A DNA stretch of 64,000 nt. Origin: WTFV01 sp965200895. Lineage in GTDB: Bacteria; Acidobacteriota; Vicinamibacteria; Vicinamibacterales; UBA8438. This document shows, piece by piece, positions 40,059-48,012 of this stretch. The notes under the pieces are model-generated. The model was not told where the DNA came from and did no database searches. It saw nothing but the letters and a program-made list of their open reading frames with translations. The position numbers and the translations under genes were made by a program. The stretch lies in assembly GCA_965200895.1 (NCBI GenBank), contig CBDAVM010000001.1, forward strand, positions 558,001 through 622,000, written 5' to 3'. Positions within the stretch are counted from its first letter, which is position 1. Each line of letters begins with the position of its first letter.

Positions 40059-41300
40059 ATGACCGGATTCACGTTCTCGTCGAGCGGCGCGACCTGCGAC
40101 GGCATCGATCCGGCGGCCGTGGCGGCCGCCGAAGGAACGCCACTGTATGTGTACAGCGCCGCTCTCATCGTCGATCGCTATCGGGCGCTGGACGCGGCGC
40201 TCGGTGCATATCCTCACCGGGTGCACTACGCGCTGAAGGCCAATTCGACCCTCGGGCTCGTACGCCTGCTGCGGTCGGCGGGCAGTGCTGTCGACGCCAA
40301 CTCCGGCGGGGAAATCGCGGTGGCGTTGCGGGCCGGCGTCGATCCCGGTGACATCGTCTTCACCGGCGTCGGCAAGTCCCCGGAGGAGCTCGAGGAGGCG
40401 GTGCGGCTCGGCGTCGGCGTGATCAATGCGGAGTCGGCTGGCGAGCTCGAGCGCATCGATCGGATCGCGACGGCGCGACGCGTTCGGGCGCGAGTGGCAT
40501 TACGGATCAATCCGGGTATCGAGGCTGACAGTCATCCCGGCATCGTGACCGGCGCTCCCGAACACAAGTTCGGCGTGCCGATCGAGTACGCCGGCGCCGT
40601 CTGCCGGGACGCCGCCGGGCGGAGCGGTCTCGATCTGGTCGGGGTTCATGCGCATGTCGGCTCCCAGTTGACGACCCTCGATGCGGTGGCCAGGACCGCC
40701 TCGACGATCGCGCGGTTCGCGCAGGAGCTGCAGGCGGGCGGCGTTGCACTGGAGCACGTCGATCTCGGCGGGGGGCTGGGAATCTCCTACGATGGGAATC
40801 CGGTGCTGGCGGTCACCGACTATTCCCGGGTGCTCGTCGATGCAGTGGCGCCGACCGGCCTGACCCTGCTCGTCGAGCCCGGCCGCTGGATCGTGGGCCC
40901 CGCCGGCGCGCTGGTCGCTGCGGTGGTGGACGTCAAGCCGCAGCGCAACGGTCGCTGGTTCGTGGTACTCGACGCCGGGATGAGCGAGTTGATGCGGCCC
41001 GCGCTGTACGGCGCGAAGCACCGTCTCGAGCGGTTGACCGCGCGATCGGGACCGGATGCGACGTGTGACGTGGTGGGGCCGATCTGCGAGACGACCGACG
41101 TGATCCGGCTGGGACAGTCGATGCCGTTGCCGGAGGTCGGGGACCTGTTGCTGGTGCGCGACACCGGCGCCTACGGGTCGGCCATGGCGTCCAACTACAA
41201 TCGCCGCGCCATGCCGGCCGAGGCGCTCGTCGAGGGTGGAGCCTGGCGGATGATTCGTCGCCGGCAGACGGTCGACGACCTGCTGGCTTGCGAGTCGTGA
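40059..41300 (+). CDS. lysA: Diaminopimelate decarboxylase
   Basis: 413 residues from ATG 40059. It catalyses the last step of lysine synthesis, meso-diaminopimelate to L-lysine, with PLP in the cytoplasm. PLP Lys60 is in VHYALKANS; phosphate- and PLP-contact motifs HAHVGSQ and LGGGLGISY follow; EPGRWIVGPAG and CETTDVI are the C-terminal barrel signatures (the Cys acts across the dimer). The length is normal. The codons upstream of 40059 in the same frame are non-conserved, so this start is preferred. It lies immediately before tmk in the same direction. Confidence 0.93.
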   Translation: MTGFTFSSSGATCDGIDPAAVAAAEGTPLYVYSAALIVDRYRALDAALGAYPHRVHYALKANSTLGLVRLLRSAGSAVDANSGGEIAVALRAGVDPGDIVFTGVGKSPEELEEAVRLGVGVINAESAGELERIDRIATARRVRARVALRINPGIEADSHPGIVTGAPEHKFGVPIEYAGAVCRDAAGRSGLDLVGVHAHVGSQLTTLDAVARTASTIARFAQELQAGGVALEHVDLGGGLGISYDGNPVLAVTDYSRVLVDAVAPTGLTLLVEPGRWIVGPAGALVAAVVDVKPQRNGRWFVVLDAGMSELMRPALYGAKHRLERLTARSGPDATCDVVGPICETTDVIRLGQSMPLPEVGDLLLVRDTGAYGSAMASNYNRRAMPAEALVEGGAWRMIRRRQTVDDLLACES

Positions 41301-41343
41301 GCGGACGCCGCGGGGTGTAGAGTGGCGAAGCGAGGTGTGTGCG

Positions 41344-41931
41344 ATGCTGGTGGCCGTTGAAGGGCTCGATCAGAGCGGTAAGGCGACGCAGGCGCAGCAC
41401 CTGCGGGATCGGCTGCGGGCGTCCGGATACAAGTCCCGGGTCGTCTCGTTCCCCGACTACGGCACCTTCCTCGGCGAGGAGATCGCCCGCGCGTTGCAGG
41501 GCGAGCGCGACTACGGGCCCGAGGCCATGCAGTTGCTGCACGTCGCGAACCGCTTCGAGCGCCGAGCGGACATCGAACGCTGGCATGCCGCCGGTCTGAT
41601 CGTCCTCTTCGACCGCTACGTGGCGTCGGGTATCGCCTACGGGGAGGCTCAGGGGCTCGACCCCGACTGGCTGGCGACGATCCAGGTGTCGCTGCCTCAA
41701 CCGGAACTGACGCTCCTGCTCGACATCGCGCCCGAGACGGCCGCCGCCCGCAAGACGGCCGGCCGCGACCGGTACGAACGCGACCTCGCGCTGCTCACGC
41801 GGGTTCGGGAGAGCTATCTGCGGCAGGCGGAACAGCCGGACTGGGTGCGCATCGACGCCGAGCAGCCGCCGGACGTCGTGGAGGCGGAGATGGCGGCCGC
41901 GATCGAGCCGCGACTGCCAGAGCCACGCTGA
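41344..41931 (+). CDS. tmk: Thymidylate kinase
   Basis: 195 residues; ATG 41344 has GAGG 9 bases upstream, and GTG 41335 would add three residues. The P-loop reads EGLDQSGKATQ, where most enzymes have GxDGxGKST/S; a Gln in place of the small residue and Ala-Thr at the end are a recognised variant in some dTMP kinases. DRYVASGIAYGEAQGL is the TMP-binding DR(Y/x) motif, and the LID follows (AARKTAGRDRYERD). It phosphorylates dTMP to dTDP. Its last 137 bases overlap the convergent comF-like gene. Confidence 0.87.
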   Translation: MLVAVEGLDQSGKATQAQHLRDRLRASGYKSRVVSFPDYGTFLGEEIARALQGERDYGPEAMQLLHVANRFERRADIERWHAAGLIVLFDRYVASGIAYGEAQGLDPDWLATIQVSLPQPELTLLLDIAPETAAARKTAGRDRYERDLALLTRVRESYLRQAEQPDWVRIDAEQPPDVVEAEMAAAIEPRLPEPR

Positions 41932-42637
41932 CCGCGCACACGTCGCGTGCGCCGGCGTTCCGCAGCACCGCCGCGCACGCCTCCACGGTCGCGCCGGTCG
42001 TGATCACGTCGTCCACGAGCACGACGGAACGGCCCCGGATCGCTTGGCTTCCGCGACGCCAGCCCGCCAACGCGAATGCGTTCCCGAGTGCGCTCAGGCG
42101 ACCGGCTCGCGGCAGCGCGACCTGCCTGCCGGTGTGACGCCTGCGCCGGAGCGCAGGCACGACCGGGACGCCGAGGTGTACCGCGAGGTCATGTGCCTGA
42201 TTGAAACCCCGCCGCCACCGCCGCAGCGCGTGCAGCGGAACCGGCACCGCGACGTCGGCGTCTCGCAGCCACTCGCCGGCGGCGCTCTGCACGAGTCTCG
42301 CAAGCGGCCGCGCGAGCGACCGTCGTCCTTCGTACTTGAACGCGTGGATGAGCTTGCGCAGCGTGCCGGTGTGCATACCGGCCGCCCGACGAGCCGTCAA
42401 GGGGCCGCCTGTCCTCTGGCAGTCACCGCACAGCAGGCGTTCGGCGACGCTGGTTGCGGCTCCCGCCCCACAGCGTTCGCAGACGGGCGCCTCGATACGG
42501 AGTACCAGGCGCCAGCAATCCGGACAGACGATTCCCCGCGTGGGGGTTTCCAGCGGGTCGTCGCAGACAACGCAGCGCGGTGCCCAGACGACGGCCAGGA
42601 TTGCATCGAGCGCGCTGACGAGGGAGGAGGGCGCCAT
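41795..42637 (-). CDS. ComF-family phosphoribosyltransferase-like protein
   Basis: 280 residues. The N-terminal zinc-finger-like region has CVVCDDPLETPTRGIVCPDCW and CERCG...CGDC, then the Pribosyltran-type domain with HAFKYEGRRSLARPLARL and RGFNQAHDLAVHLG; the PRPP loop is VVLVDDVITTGAT (residues 206-218). Members take part in natural competence. The C-terminal 55 residues after VALAVAARS are Pro/Ala/Arg-rich and overlap tmk in antisense, so the true protein may end earlier or carry a disordered tail. It is followed by rsfS in the same direction. Confidence 0.85.
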   Translation of the reverse strand: MAPSSLVSALDAILAVVWAPRCVVCDDPLETPTRGIVCPDCWRLVLRIEAPVCERCGAGAATSVAERLLCGDCQRTGGPLTARRAAGMHTGTLRKLIHAFKYEGRRSLARPLARLVQSAAGEWLRDADVAVPVPLHALRRWRRGFNQAHDLAVHLGVPVVPALRRRRHTGRQVALPRAGRLSALGNAFALAGWRRGSQAIRGRSVVLVDDVITTGATVEACAAVLRNAGARDVCAVSVALAVAARSRPPSPPPRRPAAARRRCAPSPAVPPAADSSPEPA

Positions 42638-42661
42638 CCGGATCGGATTCGGGCGAACCCG

Positions 42662-43051
42662 CTACATCCCGGTCGGTCGGACGTCCGCACCGGCGGTGGG
42701 AATCTCGATGCGGGTCGCGCTGCCCCAGAGGCGCTCCAGGTCGTAGAGCTCCCGGGTGTCGTGCGTGAAGATATGGACGATGACGTCGAAGCAGTCCATC
42801 AGCACCCACTGTGCGTGGGCATACCCTTCGATGTGCGTGGGCCGCGCATCGATCTCGCGGAGTCGTTCCTCGACCGCGTCGGCCATGGCCTGCACCTGTC
42901 GGGTGCTGCGACCGGAACCGACCACGAAGTAGTCCGTGAACGCGCTGCTCGCGCGCAGATCGAGGACGACGACATCGAGCGCCTTCCTGTGCTCCAGCGC
43001 GCGGATGATCTGCGGGATCGGCTCCGGAAGATCGGACATGTGTGTTGTCAT
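42662..43051 (-). CDS. rsfS: Ribosome silencing factor RsfS (YbeB/Iojap)
   Basis: 129 residues. Family marks are ALDVVVLDLR, SAFTDYFVVGSGRSTRQVQA and EGYAHAQWVLMDCFDVIVHIF. RsfS binds ribosomal protein uL14 and blocks subunit joining in starvation. It starts at ATG 43051, overlapping the nadD stop by 4 bases, the conserved nadD-rsfS order. The C-terminal tail TAGADVRPTGM is short and variable. Confidence 0.93.
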   Translation of the reverse strand: MTTHMSDLPEPIPQIIRALEHRKALDVVVLDLRASSAFTDYFVVGSGRSTRQVQAMADAVEERLREIDARPTHIEGYAHAQWVLMDCFDVIVHIFTHDTRELYDLERLWGSATRIEIPTAGADVRPTGM

Positions 43052-43734
43052 GCAAGAAGCTCGCCGGGTGGCGTGGCGCCGTAGAGTCGGTGTCGGGCGA
43101 TATGCGCGGCGACCGCGTCCGGCAGCAGCTCGCGGATCGGTTCCGCGGTCGCGAGCCGATGCCGGATGGTCGACGAGGAGACGTTTCGGGTCTCCGCCTC
43201 GACCAGCCAGATGGCCGTGGAGCCGACGGGTGTTCCTCGCGTCGAGCCGGCGCCCGGTTCGTGCATCCGGTCGGCCAAGGACGGCAGCCCGCTGCGCAGC
43301 CGGGCCAGCGGTTGTCCGGGGCGTGCGACGACCGCGAAGTGACTGCGGCGCAGCAACGCCGGATAGTCGTGCCAGTGCACTATCTCCGCAAAGGCGTCGC
43401 TGCCGAGAATGAAGAAGATCTGTGAAGGGGCGTATCCGCCCCGGGCGAGCCTCTGCAGTGTCAGCGACGTGTACGATGGTTCGGACGACCGCAACTCCAG
43501 GTCGCTGACCCGCAGCCCCTCCCGCCCGAGAGACGCGAGCGCAACCATCGCGAAACGGTGGCAGGCCGACGCGCGGGTCGGTGCGCCCTTGTGGGGCGGC
43601 ACGCGCGAGGGCATCAGCACCACTTCGGTGAGGGCAAGCGCCCTGCGCGCGGCATCCGCGGCGTCCAGGTGGCCGTGGTGTACCGGGTCGAAGGTGCCGC
43701 CCAGCACGCCGATACGCGCCGAATGCGTCGTCAC
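43048..43734 (-). CDS. nadD: Nicotinate-nucleotide adenylyltransferase
   Basis: 228 residues from GTG 43734, which overlaps the obgE stop codon by 4 bases. The nucleotide-binding motif GGTFDPVHHGHLDAA is at residues 10-24, and the second motif SSSTIRHRLATAEPI lies near the end. It makes deamido-NAD from nicotinate mononucleotide and ATP. The gene is part of the rplU-rpmA-obgE-nadD-rsfS block. Confidence 0.93.
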   Translation of the reverse strand: MTTHSARIGVLGGTFDPVHHGHLDAADAARRALALTEVVLMPSRVPPHKGAPTRASACHRFAMVALASLGREGLRVSDLELRSSEPSYTSLTLQRLARGGYAPSQIFFILGSDAFAEIVHWHDYPALLRRSHFAVVARPGQPLARLRSGLPSLADRMHEPGAGSTRGTPVGSTAIWLVEAETRNVSSSTIRHRLATAEPIRELLPDAVAAHIARHRLYGATPPGELLA

Positions 43735-44813
43735 GCGGTCCCCTGCGAGGCCTGAGCACCGGGTTGCGCCGGTCGTTGCTGCACTGCTGTCCACATCGCG
43801 TCGAGAAGCGCCGGCAACCCGTCGCCCGTGACGGCCGAGATCGTGTACAGCGGCACGGAGCGCGATGCGAGATGACGCTGCAGGCGAGCGAGTCGCGCAG
43901 GGTCGTCGAGTGCATCCATCTTGTTGGCGACCGCGAGTTGCGGCTTGCCCGCCAGACCGGATCCTGCCCCGGACGCCGGCGCACCGGCGGCGGTTCCGGA
44001 GAACCGGGCCAGCTCCGTGCAGATCGTGTCGAAATCGTCCACCGGGTCGCGAGCGCTCGTCGAAGACACGTCGATAACGTGAATCAGCACCCGCGTTCGC
44101 TCGAGGTGACTCAGGAAGCGGTGGCCCAGCCCGTGCCCCGCGTGGGCGCCGGCAATCAGCCCGGGCACGTCGGCGACGACGAAGCTGCGCTCTTCGTCCA
44201 GGTGGACCACGCCGAGGTTGGGTGACAGCGTGGTGAAGGGATAGTCCGCAATCTTCGGGCGCGCGGCCGATACCCTGGCGATCAGTGTCGACTTGCCGGC
44301 GTTGGGATAGCCGACGAGCCCGACGTCGGCCAGCAGCTTGAGTTGGAGCCGGAGCGTGCGCGTCTGGCCCGGCTGGCCCGCTTCGCAGCGCCGTGGCGCA
44401 CGGTTGGTCGACGTGGTGAACCGCCGGTTGCCGCGACCTCCGCGCCCACCCCTTGCGGCGAGCCACGTCTGCCCGTCTGCAGCGAGATCCACGAGCTGTT
44501 CGCGGCGATCATGCTGATCGGCCGCGTAGACCACGGTGCCCACCGGCACATCGAGATGACGGTCGCGGCCCGCGCCCCCGGCGCGATTCGCTCCCTCTCC
44601 GTGACCGCCGCGCTGGGCTCGGCACAACGGATGGAACCTGAAGTTGACGAGCGTGTTCAGGTGGGTGCTGGCCCGCAGGAAGATCGAGCCGCCGCGGCCC
44701 CCGTCGCCGCCGTCGGGTCCACCCCGAGGCACGAATTTCTCGCGACGGAAGCTGACACACCCGTTGCCGCCGTCTCCGGCCGCTACCTGGAGGTCGACTT
44801 CGTCGACGAACAT
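43731..44813 (-). CDS. obgE: GTPase Obg
   Basis: 360 residues. The Obg fold comes first (EVDLQVAAGDGGNGCVSFRR, PRGGPDGGDGGRGG), then the G domain with GYPNAGKSTLIARVSAARP (G1), the switch regions PFTTLSPNLGVV and DVPGLIAGAHAG, and NKMDA (G4). Obg is an essential GTPase for late large-subunit assembly and stress response. The Obg domain has an Arg/His-rich stretch (RAQRGGHGEGANRAGG). A 46-base gap separates it from rpmA upstream in transcription order. The domain order and length are normal; the C-terminal OCT domain is absent, which is common. Confidence 0.93.
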   Translation of the reverse strand: MFVDEVDLQVAAGDGGNGCVSFRREKFVPRGGPDGGDGGRGGSIFLRASTHLNTLVNFRFHPLCRAQRGGHGEGANRAGGAGRDRHLDVPVGTVVYAADQHDRREQLVDLAADGQTWLAARGGRGGRGNRRFTTSTNRAPRRCEAGQPGQTRTLRLQLKLLADVGLVGYPNAGKSTLIARVSAARPKIADYPFTTLSPNLGVVHLDEERSFVVADVPGLIAGAHAGHGLGHRFLSHLERTRVLIHVIDVSSTSARDPVDDFDTICTELARFSGTAAGAPASGAGSGLAGKPQLAVANKMDALDDPARLARLQRHLASRSVPLYTISAVTGDGLPALLDAMWTAVQQRPAQPGAQASQGTA

Positions 44814-44859
44814 ACGGGCTGGCTGGTGTTGAAGGCCTCAGCAGGCCGCCCGCGCCGCG

Positions 44860-45120
44860 TTATCCCTCGAACGGGAGAACACTGATGACGCGGCCCCTCG
44901 ATCCGTGATCCTCGAAACGCACGCGGCCGGCCGCGGTGGCGAACAACGTATCGTCCTTGCCGAGTCCGACGTTGAGACCGGGGCGGAACCGCCGTCCCCG
45001 CTGGCGGACGAGGATGGCGCCCCCCGTGACGAGGTTGCCGTCGAAACGCTTGACGCCGAGACGTTGCGCCTGGCTGTCGCGCCCGTTCCGTGAACTTCCC
45101 TGGCCCTTCTTGTGTGCCAT
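44860..45120 (-). CDS. rpmA: 50S ribosomal protein L27
   Basis: 86 residues. The family start MAHKKGQGSSRNGRDSQAQR fixes the initiation codon at 45120; RLGVKRFDGNLVTGGAILVR and RQRGRRFRPGLNVGLGKDD follow. L27 is near the peptidyl-transferase centre. A longer frame upstream has no conserved residues. It starts 10 bases after rplU. Confidence 0.95.
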   Translation of the reverse strand: MAHKKGQGSSRNGRDSQAQRLGVKRFDGNLVTGGAILVRQRGRRFRPGLNVGLGKDDTLFATAAGRVRFEDHGSRGRVISVLPFEG

Positions 45121-45130
45121 GTGTTCGTCT

Positions 45131-45451
45131 CTAGGATGCGGCGCCACGGATGCCGGTGATGCGTACCCGGGTCAGCGCAGTCCGGTGCCCGAGGGTCCGG
45201 CGCCACGCCTTGCGCCGCTTCTTGCGGAACACCCGAATCTTGGGTCCCCGGTCGAGCGAGGCCACCACGCCGGTTACGGTGGCGCTGGCGACATAGGGCG
45301 TGCCGGCCGCGAAGCCGCCGGCGCCGGCCACGAACAGAACGCGATCGAACGTGACCTCGTCCCCAACTTCCTTGTCCAGACGATCGACGGTCACGAGTGC
45401 GTCCTCCTCGACGCGCAACTGCCGCCCACCGCTCTCGATGATCGCGAACAC
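45131..45451 (-). CDS. rplU: 50S ribosomal protein L21
   Basis: 106 residues from GTG 45451: VFAIIESGGRQLRVEEDALV, then FDRVLFVAGAGG, KIRVFRKKRRKAWRRTLGHR and TRVRITGI, all typical of L21, which binds 23S rRNA. A longer frame with ATG upstream has no homology. It is the first gene of the L21-L27-Obg-NadD-RsfS operon; the promoter should lie at 45452-45555, where I see no clear boxes. Confidence 0.93.
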   Translation of the reverse strand: MFAIIESGGRQLRVEEDALVTVDRLDKEVGDEVTFDRVLFVAGAGGFAAGTPYVASATVTGVVASLDRGPKIRVFRKKRRKAWRRTLGHRTALTRVRITGIRGAAS

Positions 45452-45555
45452 GCTTCGACCCTTTCTCGCGCCGCGCTGCCCCGCAGCCGGGCTGCCGGCC
45501 CTCCAGAACACACGATGATAGTATCGCCGACGATGGCTGTAAAGTCGCGCGGCAT

Positions 45556-46362
45556 CTACTTGAGCATGATGCGCGTGCCGCGGATGCTCTGGTCGGCAAG
45601 AGCCCCGAGAAACGAGGGCAGCAGCCGGTCCATCAACTCGAAGTACGACGAGAGGGCCGGCGTGTTGTGGGTGACGTCGTACAGCACTTCCTCGCGGTGG
45701 CGCTCGGTGTAGAGCGTAATCCCGGTGCGGCCGTCTATGAAGATGAACGTCGGGCTGAGGACGAACCCGGCGCGGTCGCGGTACGCCCGGACCGGCACCA
45801 CCATGCGTCTGCCGAACTCGTCGTAGATCTCCCGCTCGCGGGTGACCATGCCCGACCGCTGGTGCGGCGTGAAGTGGACGGTGCCGGTGACGATCAGCGG
45901 GTTCTGGTGCTCCTCGCCGAGCTGCCGCCAGTAGCTCACGTTGGCGAAGATGTGTTCGTACTCCTCGAGATCCTCTTCACTGAGATCGCTGCGCGCCTCG
46001 GCGTCGAATCCGTCGGCTCCACCGCCGCCGTTCTCATGAGGCCCGCCGCCGTTGCCGTTCTCGGCGTCGTCGAACCCGTCGTTCTGCGACTCGGCGACCT
46101 CCAGCAGGTCCAGGACCTCGGCATCAATGACCTCGAGGCGCGACTCCGAACGAAGCTGGCTGCGCAGCAGCCGGGCGGTTTCCAGGTTGGTGTCGACATT
46201 GTCGGTGCCGCCCGCCACGAAGCCGGCGACGAGAATGCGTTGAAACCGGCCCACGTCCAGTTTGGGCTGCAGCGGCGTCTCGATCGGCACCTCGTAGTAG
46301 CTCGAGCACGCTGTGGTGGCCAGCAGCAGCGCGCTAGCGCTCGCCTTCCAGTACGCGGTCAT
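45556..46362 (-). CDS. Outer-membrane lipoprotein of unknown function
   Basis: 268 residues. A signal peptide with lipobox-like LLATTACSS (Cys near residue 19) opens the protein. The first half (RFQRILVAGFVAGGTDNVDT, LLRSQLRSESRLEVIDAEV) resembles the first part of CsgG-like or TolB-N-like domains. A Gly/Glu/Asn-rich, acidic insertion (about 84-110) follows, then FANVSYWRQLGEEHQNPLIV, FTPHQRSG and FIFIDGRTGITLYTERHREE. The location is probably the periplasmic face of the outer membrane. Its start overlaps the end of the upstream TPR gene by 29 bases, so the two are likely expressed together. Confidence 0.7.
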   Translation of the reverse strand: MTAYWKASASALLLATTACSSYYEVPIETPLQPKLDVGRFQRILVAGFVAGGTDNVDTNLETARLLRSQLRSESRLEVIDAEVLDLLEVAESQNDGFDDAENGNGGGPHENGGGGADGFDAEARSDLSEEDLEEYEHIFANVSYWRQLGEEHQNPLIVTGTVHFTPHQRSGMVTREREIYDEFGRRMVVPVRAYRDRAGFVLSPTFIFIDGRTGITLYTERHREEVLYDVTHNTPALSSYFELMDRLLPSFLGALADQSIRGTRIMLK

Positions 46363-46693
46363 GGATTTCCCTGAAGAGATCGTAGTTCTGCTGGATGTTG
46401 AGGTTGTCCGGCTCGAGGTCGAGAGCGTTCTCGTAGGCCTCGAGCGCTTCTTCGAACATCCCCTTCTGTTCGTACGCAATCCCGAGATTGTTCCAGGCGG
46501 CCGCGTAGGTGGGATCGATCTCGACAGCACGCTCCCATCGGTAGGCGGCTTCATCCCAGAGCCCCACGCGCGCGACCGAGATGCCGAATTCGACCTGCGC
46601 CGTCGCGTCGTCGCGCGAGTCGGCGACAGCCGCGCCCGGCGTGACGGCGGCGACCAGCGCGGCGACGAGGACGGTGACCATTCTGCCCGGCAC
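46334..46693 (-). CDS. Exported TPR protein
   Basis: 119 residues, GTG start (ATG 46681 is an alternative). Signal peptide up to AAVADS (about residue 26), then two or three TPR units: AQVEFGISVARVGLWDEAAY, AAYRWERAVEIDPTYAAAWN, NLGIAYEQKGMFEEALEAYE, with a final NIQQNYDLFREIHDR. Such small periplasmic TPR proteins act as adaptors. It precedes and overlaps the lipoprotein gene at 45556, which may be its partner. The divergent dprA gene starts nearby. Confidence 0.78.
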   Translation of the reverse strand: MPGRMVTVLVAALVAAVTPGAAVADSRDDATAQVEFGISVARVGLWDEAAYRWERAVEIDPTYAAAWNNLGIAYEQKGMFEEALEAYENALDLEPDNLNIQQNYDLFREIHDRVLEGER

Positions 46694-46866
46694 TGTGTCG
46701 CTCCGAGAGATTTTCCTCTCGTCCGAATATAGTCACGTCTCGCCGCGCGGCGCAAGTCCCCCGCGTTCCCGGGCCTGCCGGATTGGCGCCTCGACGCTCG
46801 CGATGCTGCGCGGGCGCGGCCAGCGGCTCCGGGCAGATGGTCCGGTTCTTGCTTCGATGGTTCGCG

Positions 46867-47973
46867 ATGGGATCGCGGGAGGCCGCCGTCGAGGTCGTGG
46901 CGCTGTCGTTGTTTCTCGCCCGCAAGCGGCTTCGCCAGGCGCTGCTCGATTCGCACCCGGCCACCGACGGCGACCAGCGTCGGGAAGTCGACCTGCCGCG
47001 CGCGACGGCCCGCTTCCGCGAACTCCCGGCGTACCTCCGGGAGGAGGGCCGGCGCTGTCGGGAGCACGCCGTCCGGCTTCTGGACATCGCGGCGTCCAGC
47101 GGCATCGAGGCGCTCGCCTGGAGCGATCCCCGCTATCCCCGCCAGCTCGCGGCGATCGACGATCAGCCTCCGGTCGTCTGGCTGAAGGGCGCCCCGGCGA
47201 TCCTCTCCCGGCCATCGGTGGCGATAGTCGGCTCGCGAGCCGCATCGCCCTACGCCATCGCCGTCGCGGAGCGGTTGGCATGCGACATCAGCGGATGCGG
47301 CATCGCGGTCGTGAGCGGCTGTGCGCGCGGGGTGGATGCGGCCGCGCATCGTGGCGCGCTCGGTGGAGAGGGGACGACGGTCGCGGTCCTCGGATCGGGC
47401 GTGGACATCGTCTATCCGGCCGAACACGCCGTGCTGGCCGCGTCGATCGCGAAGTCGGGTGCGGTAGTGAGCGAGCTGCCGCCTGGAGCACCACCTCGCC
47501 GCCACCACTTTCCCCGGCGGAATCGGCTCATCAGCGGGCTCGCGCTGGCGGTGGTCGTGGTCGAGGCGGGCGCTCGCAGCGGCTCGCTCATCACTGCCCG
47601 CTGTGCGGCCGAGCAGGGACGGGAGGTGATGGCGGTGCCGGGAAACGTTCTCAATGGGCGCAGTGCCGGCGGTCATGCGCTGATCCGCGACGGCGCGGCA
47701 ATCGTCGAGACGGCAGACGATATCCTGGCCGCCCTCGGCGTCGGTCAGCCCCGCGAAGCATCCCCGCCGTCCGCCCCGGCTACCGAGACGCCGGACCCGG
47801 TGCTGCGGCACATGGACCCGGGAGAGAGCTACGGCGTGGACGTCCTGATCGAGCGGAGCGGTCTCGACAGCGCAACGCTGCTCCTGCGGCTGACGGAGCT
47901 CGAAATCGCAGGTTGCGTGACGCGGGCGGAAGCCGGTCGATTCGTCCGGCCACGCCCGGGGATGCTAGTGTAA
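46867..47973 (+). CDS. dprA: DNA-processing protein DprA
   Basis: 368 residues from ATG 46867; starts at 46837 and 46783 are possible but add non-conserved residues. Rossmann-like DprA motifs are VAIVGSRAASPYAIAVAERL, VVSGCARGVDAAAHRGAL, LGSGVDIVYPAEH and HHFPRRNRLISGLALAVVVVE, then GSLITARCAAEQGREVMAVP. The C-terminal 60 residues form a winged helix (VDVLIERSGLDSATLLLRLT). DprA loads RecA on incoming DNA in natural transformation. It precedes topA by 39 bases, the common dprA-topA order, and agrees with the nearby comF-like gene. Confidence 0.92.
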   Translation: MGSREAAVEVVALSLFLARKRLRQALLDSHPATDGDQRREVDLPRATARFRELPAYLREEGRRCREHAVRLLDIAASSGIEALAWSDPRYPRQLAAIDDQPPVVWLKGAPAILSRPSVAIVGSRAASPYAIAVAERLACDISGCGIAVVSGCARGVDAAAHRGALGGEGTTVAVLGSGVDIVYPAEHAVLAASIAKSGAVVSELPPGAPPRRHHFPRRNRLISGLALAVVVVEAGARSGSLITARCAAEQGREVMAVPGNVLNGRSAGGHALIRDGAAIVETADDILAALGVGQPREASPPSAPATETPDPVLRHMDPGESYGVDVLIERSGLDSATLLLRLTELEIAGCVTRAEAGRFVRPRPGMLV

Positions 47974-48012
47974 TGCCGGTCGACGGCAGCAGACCCCGAT
48001 CTCAGGAGGACC

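Noticed and set aside
43048..44466. Long frame joining nadD with antisense-like sequence upstream
   Set aside because: Only the last 228 codons carry NadD motifs; the rest is an alternative frame of obgE.
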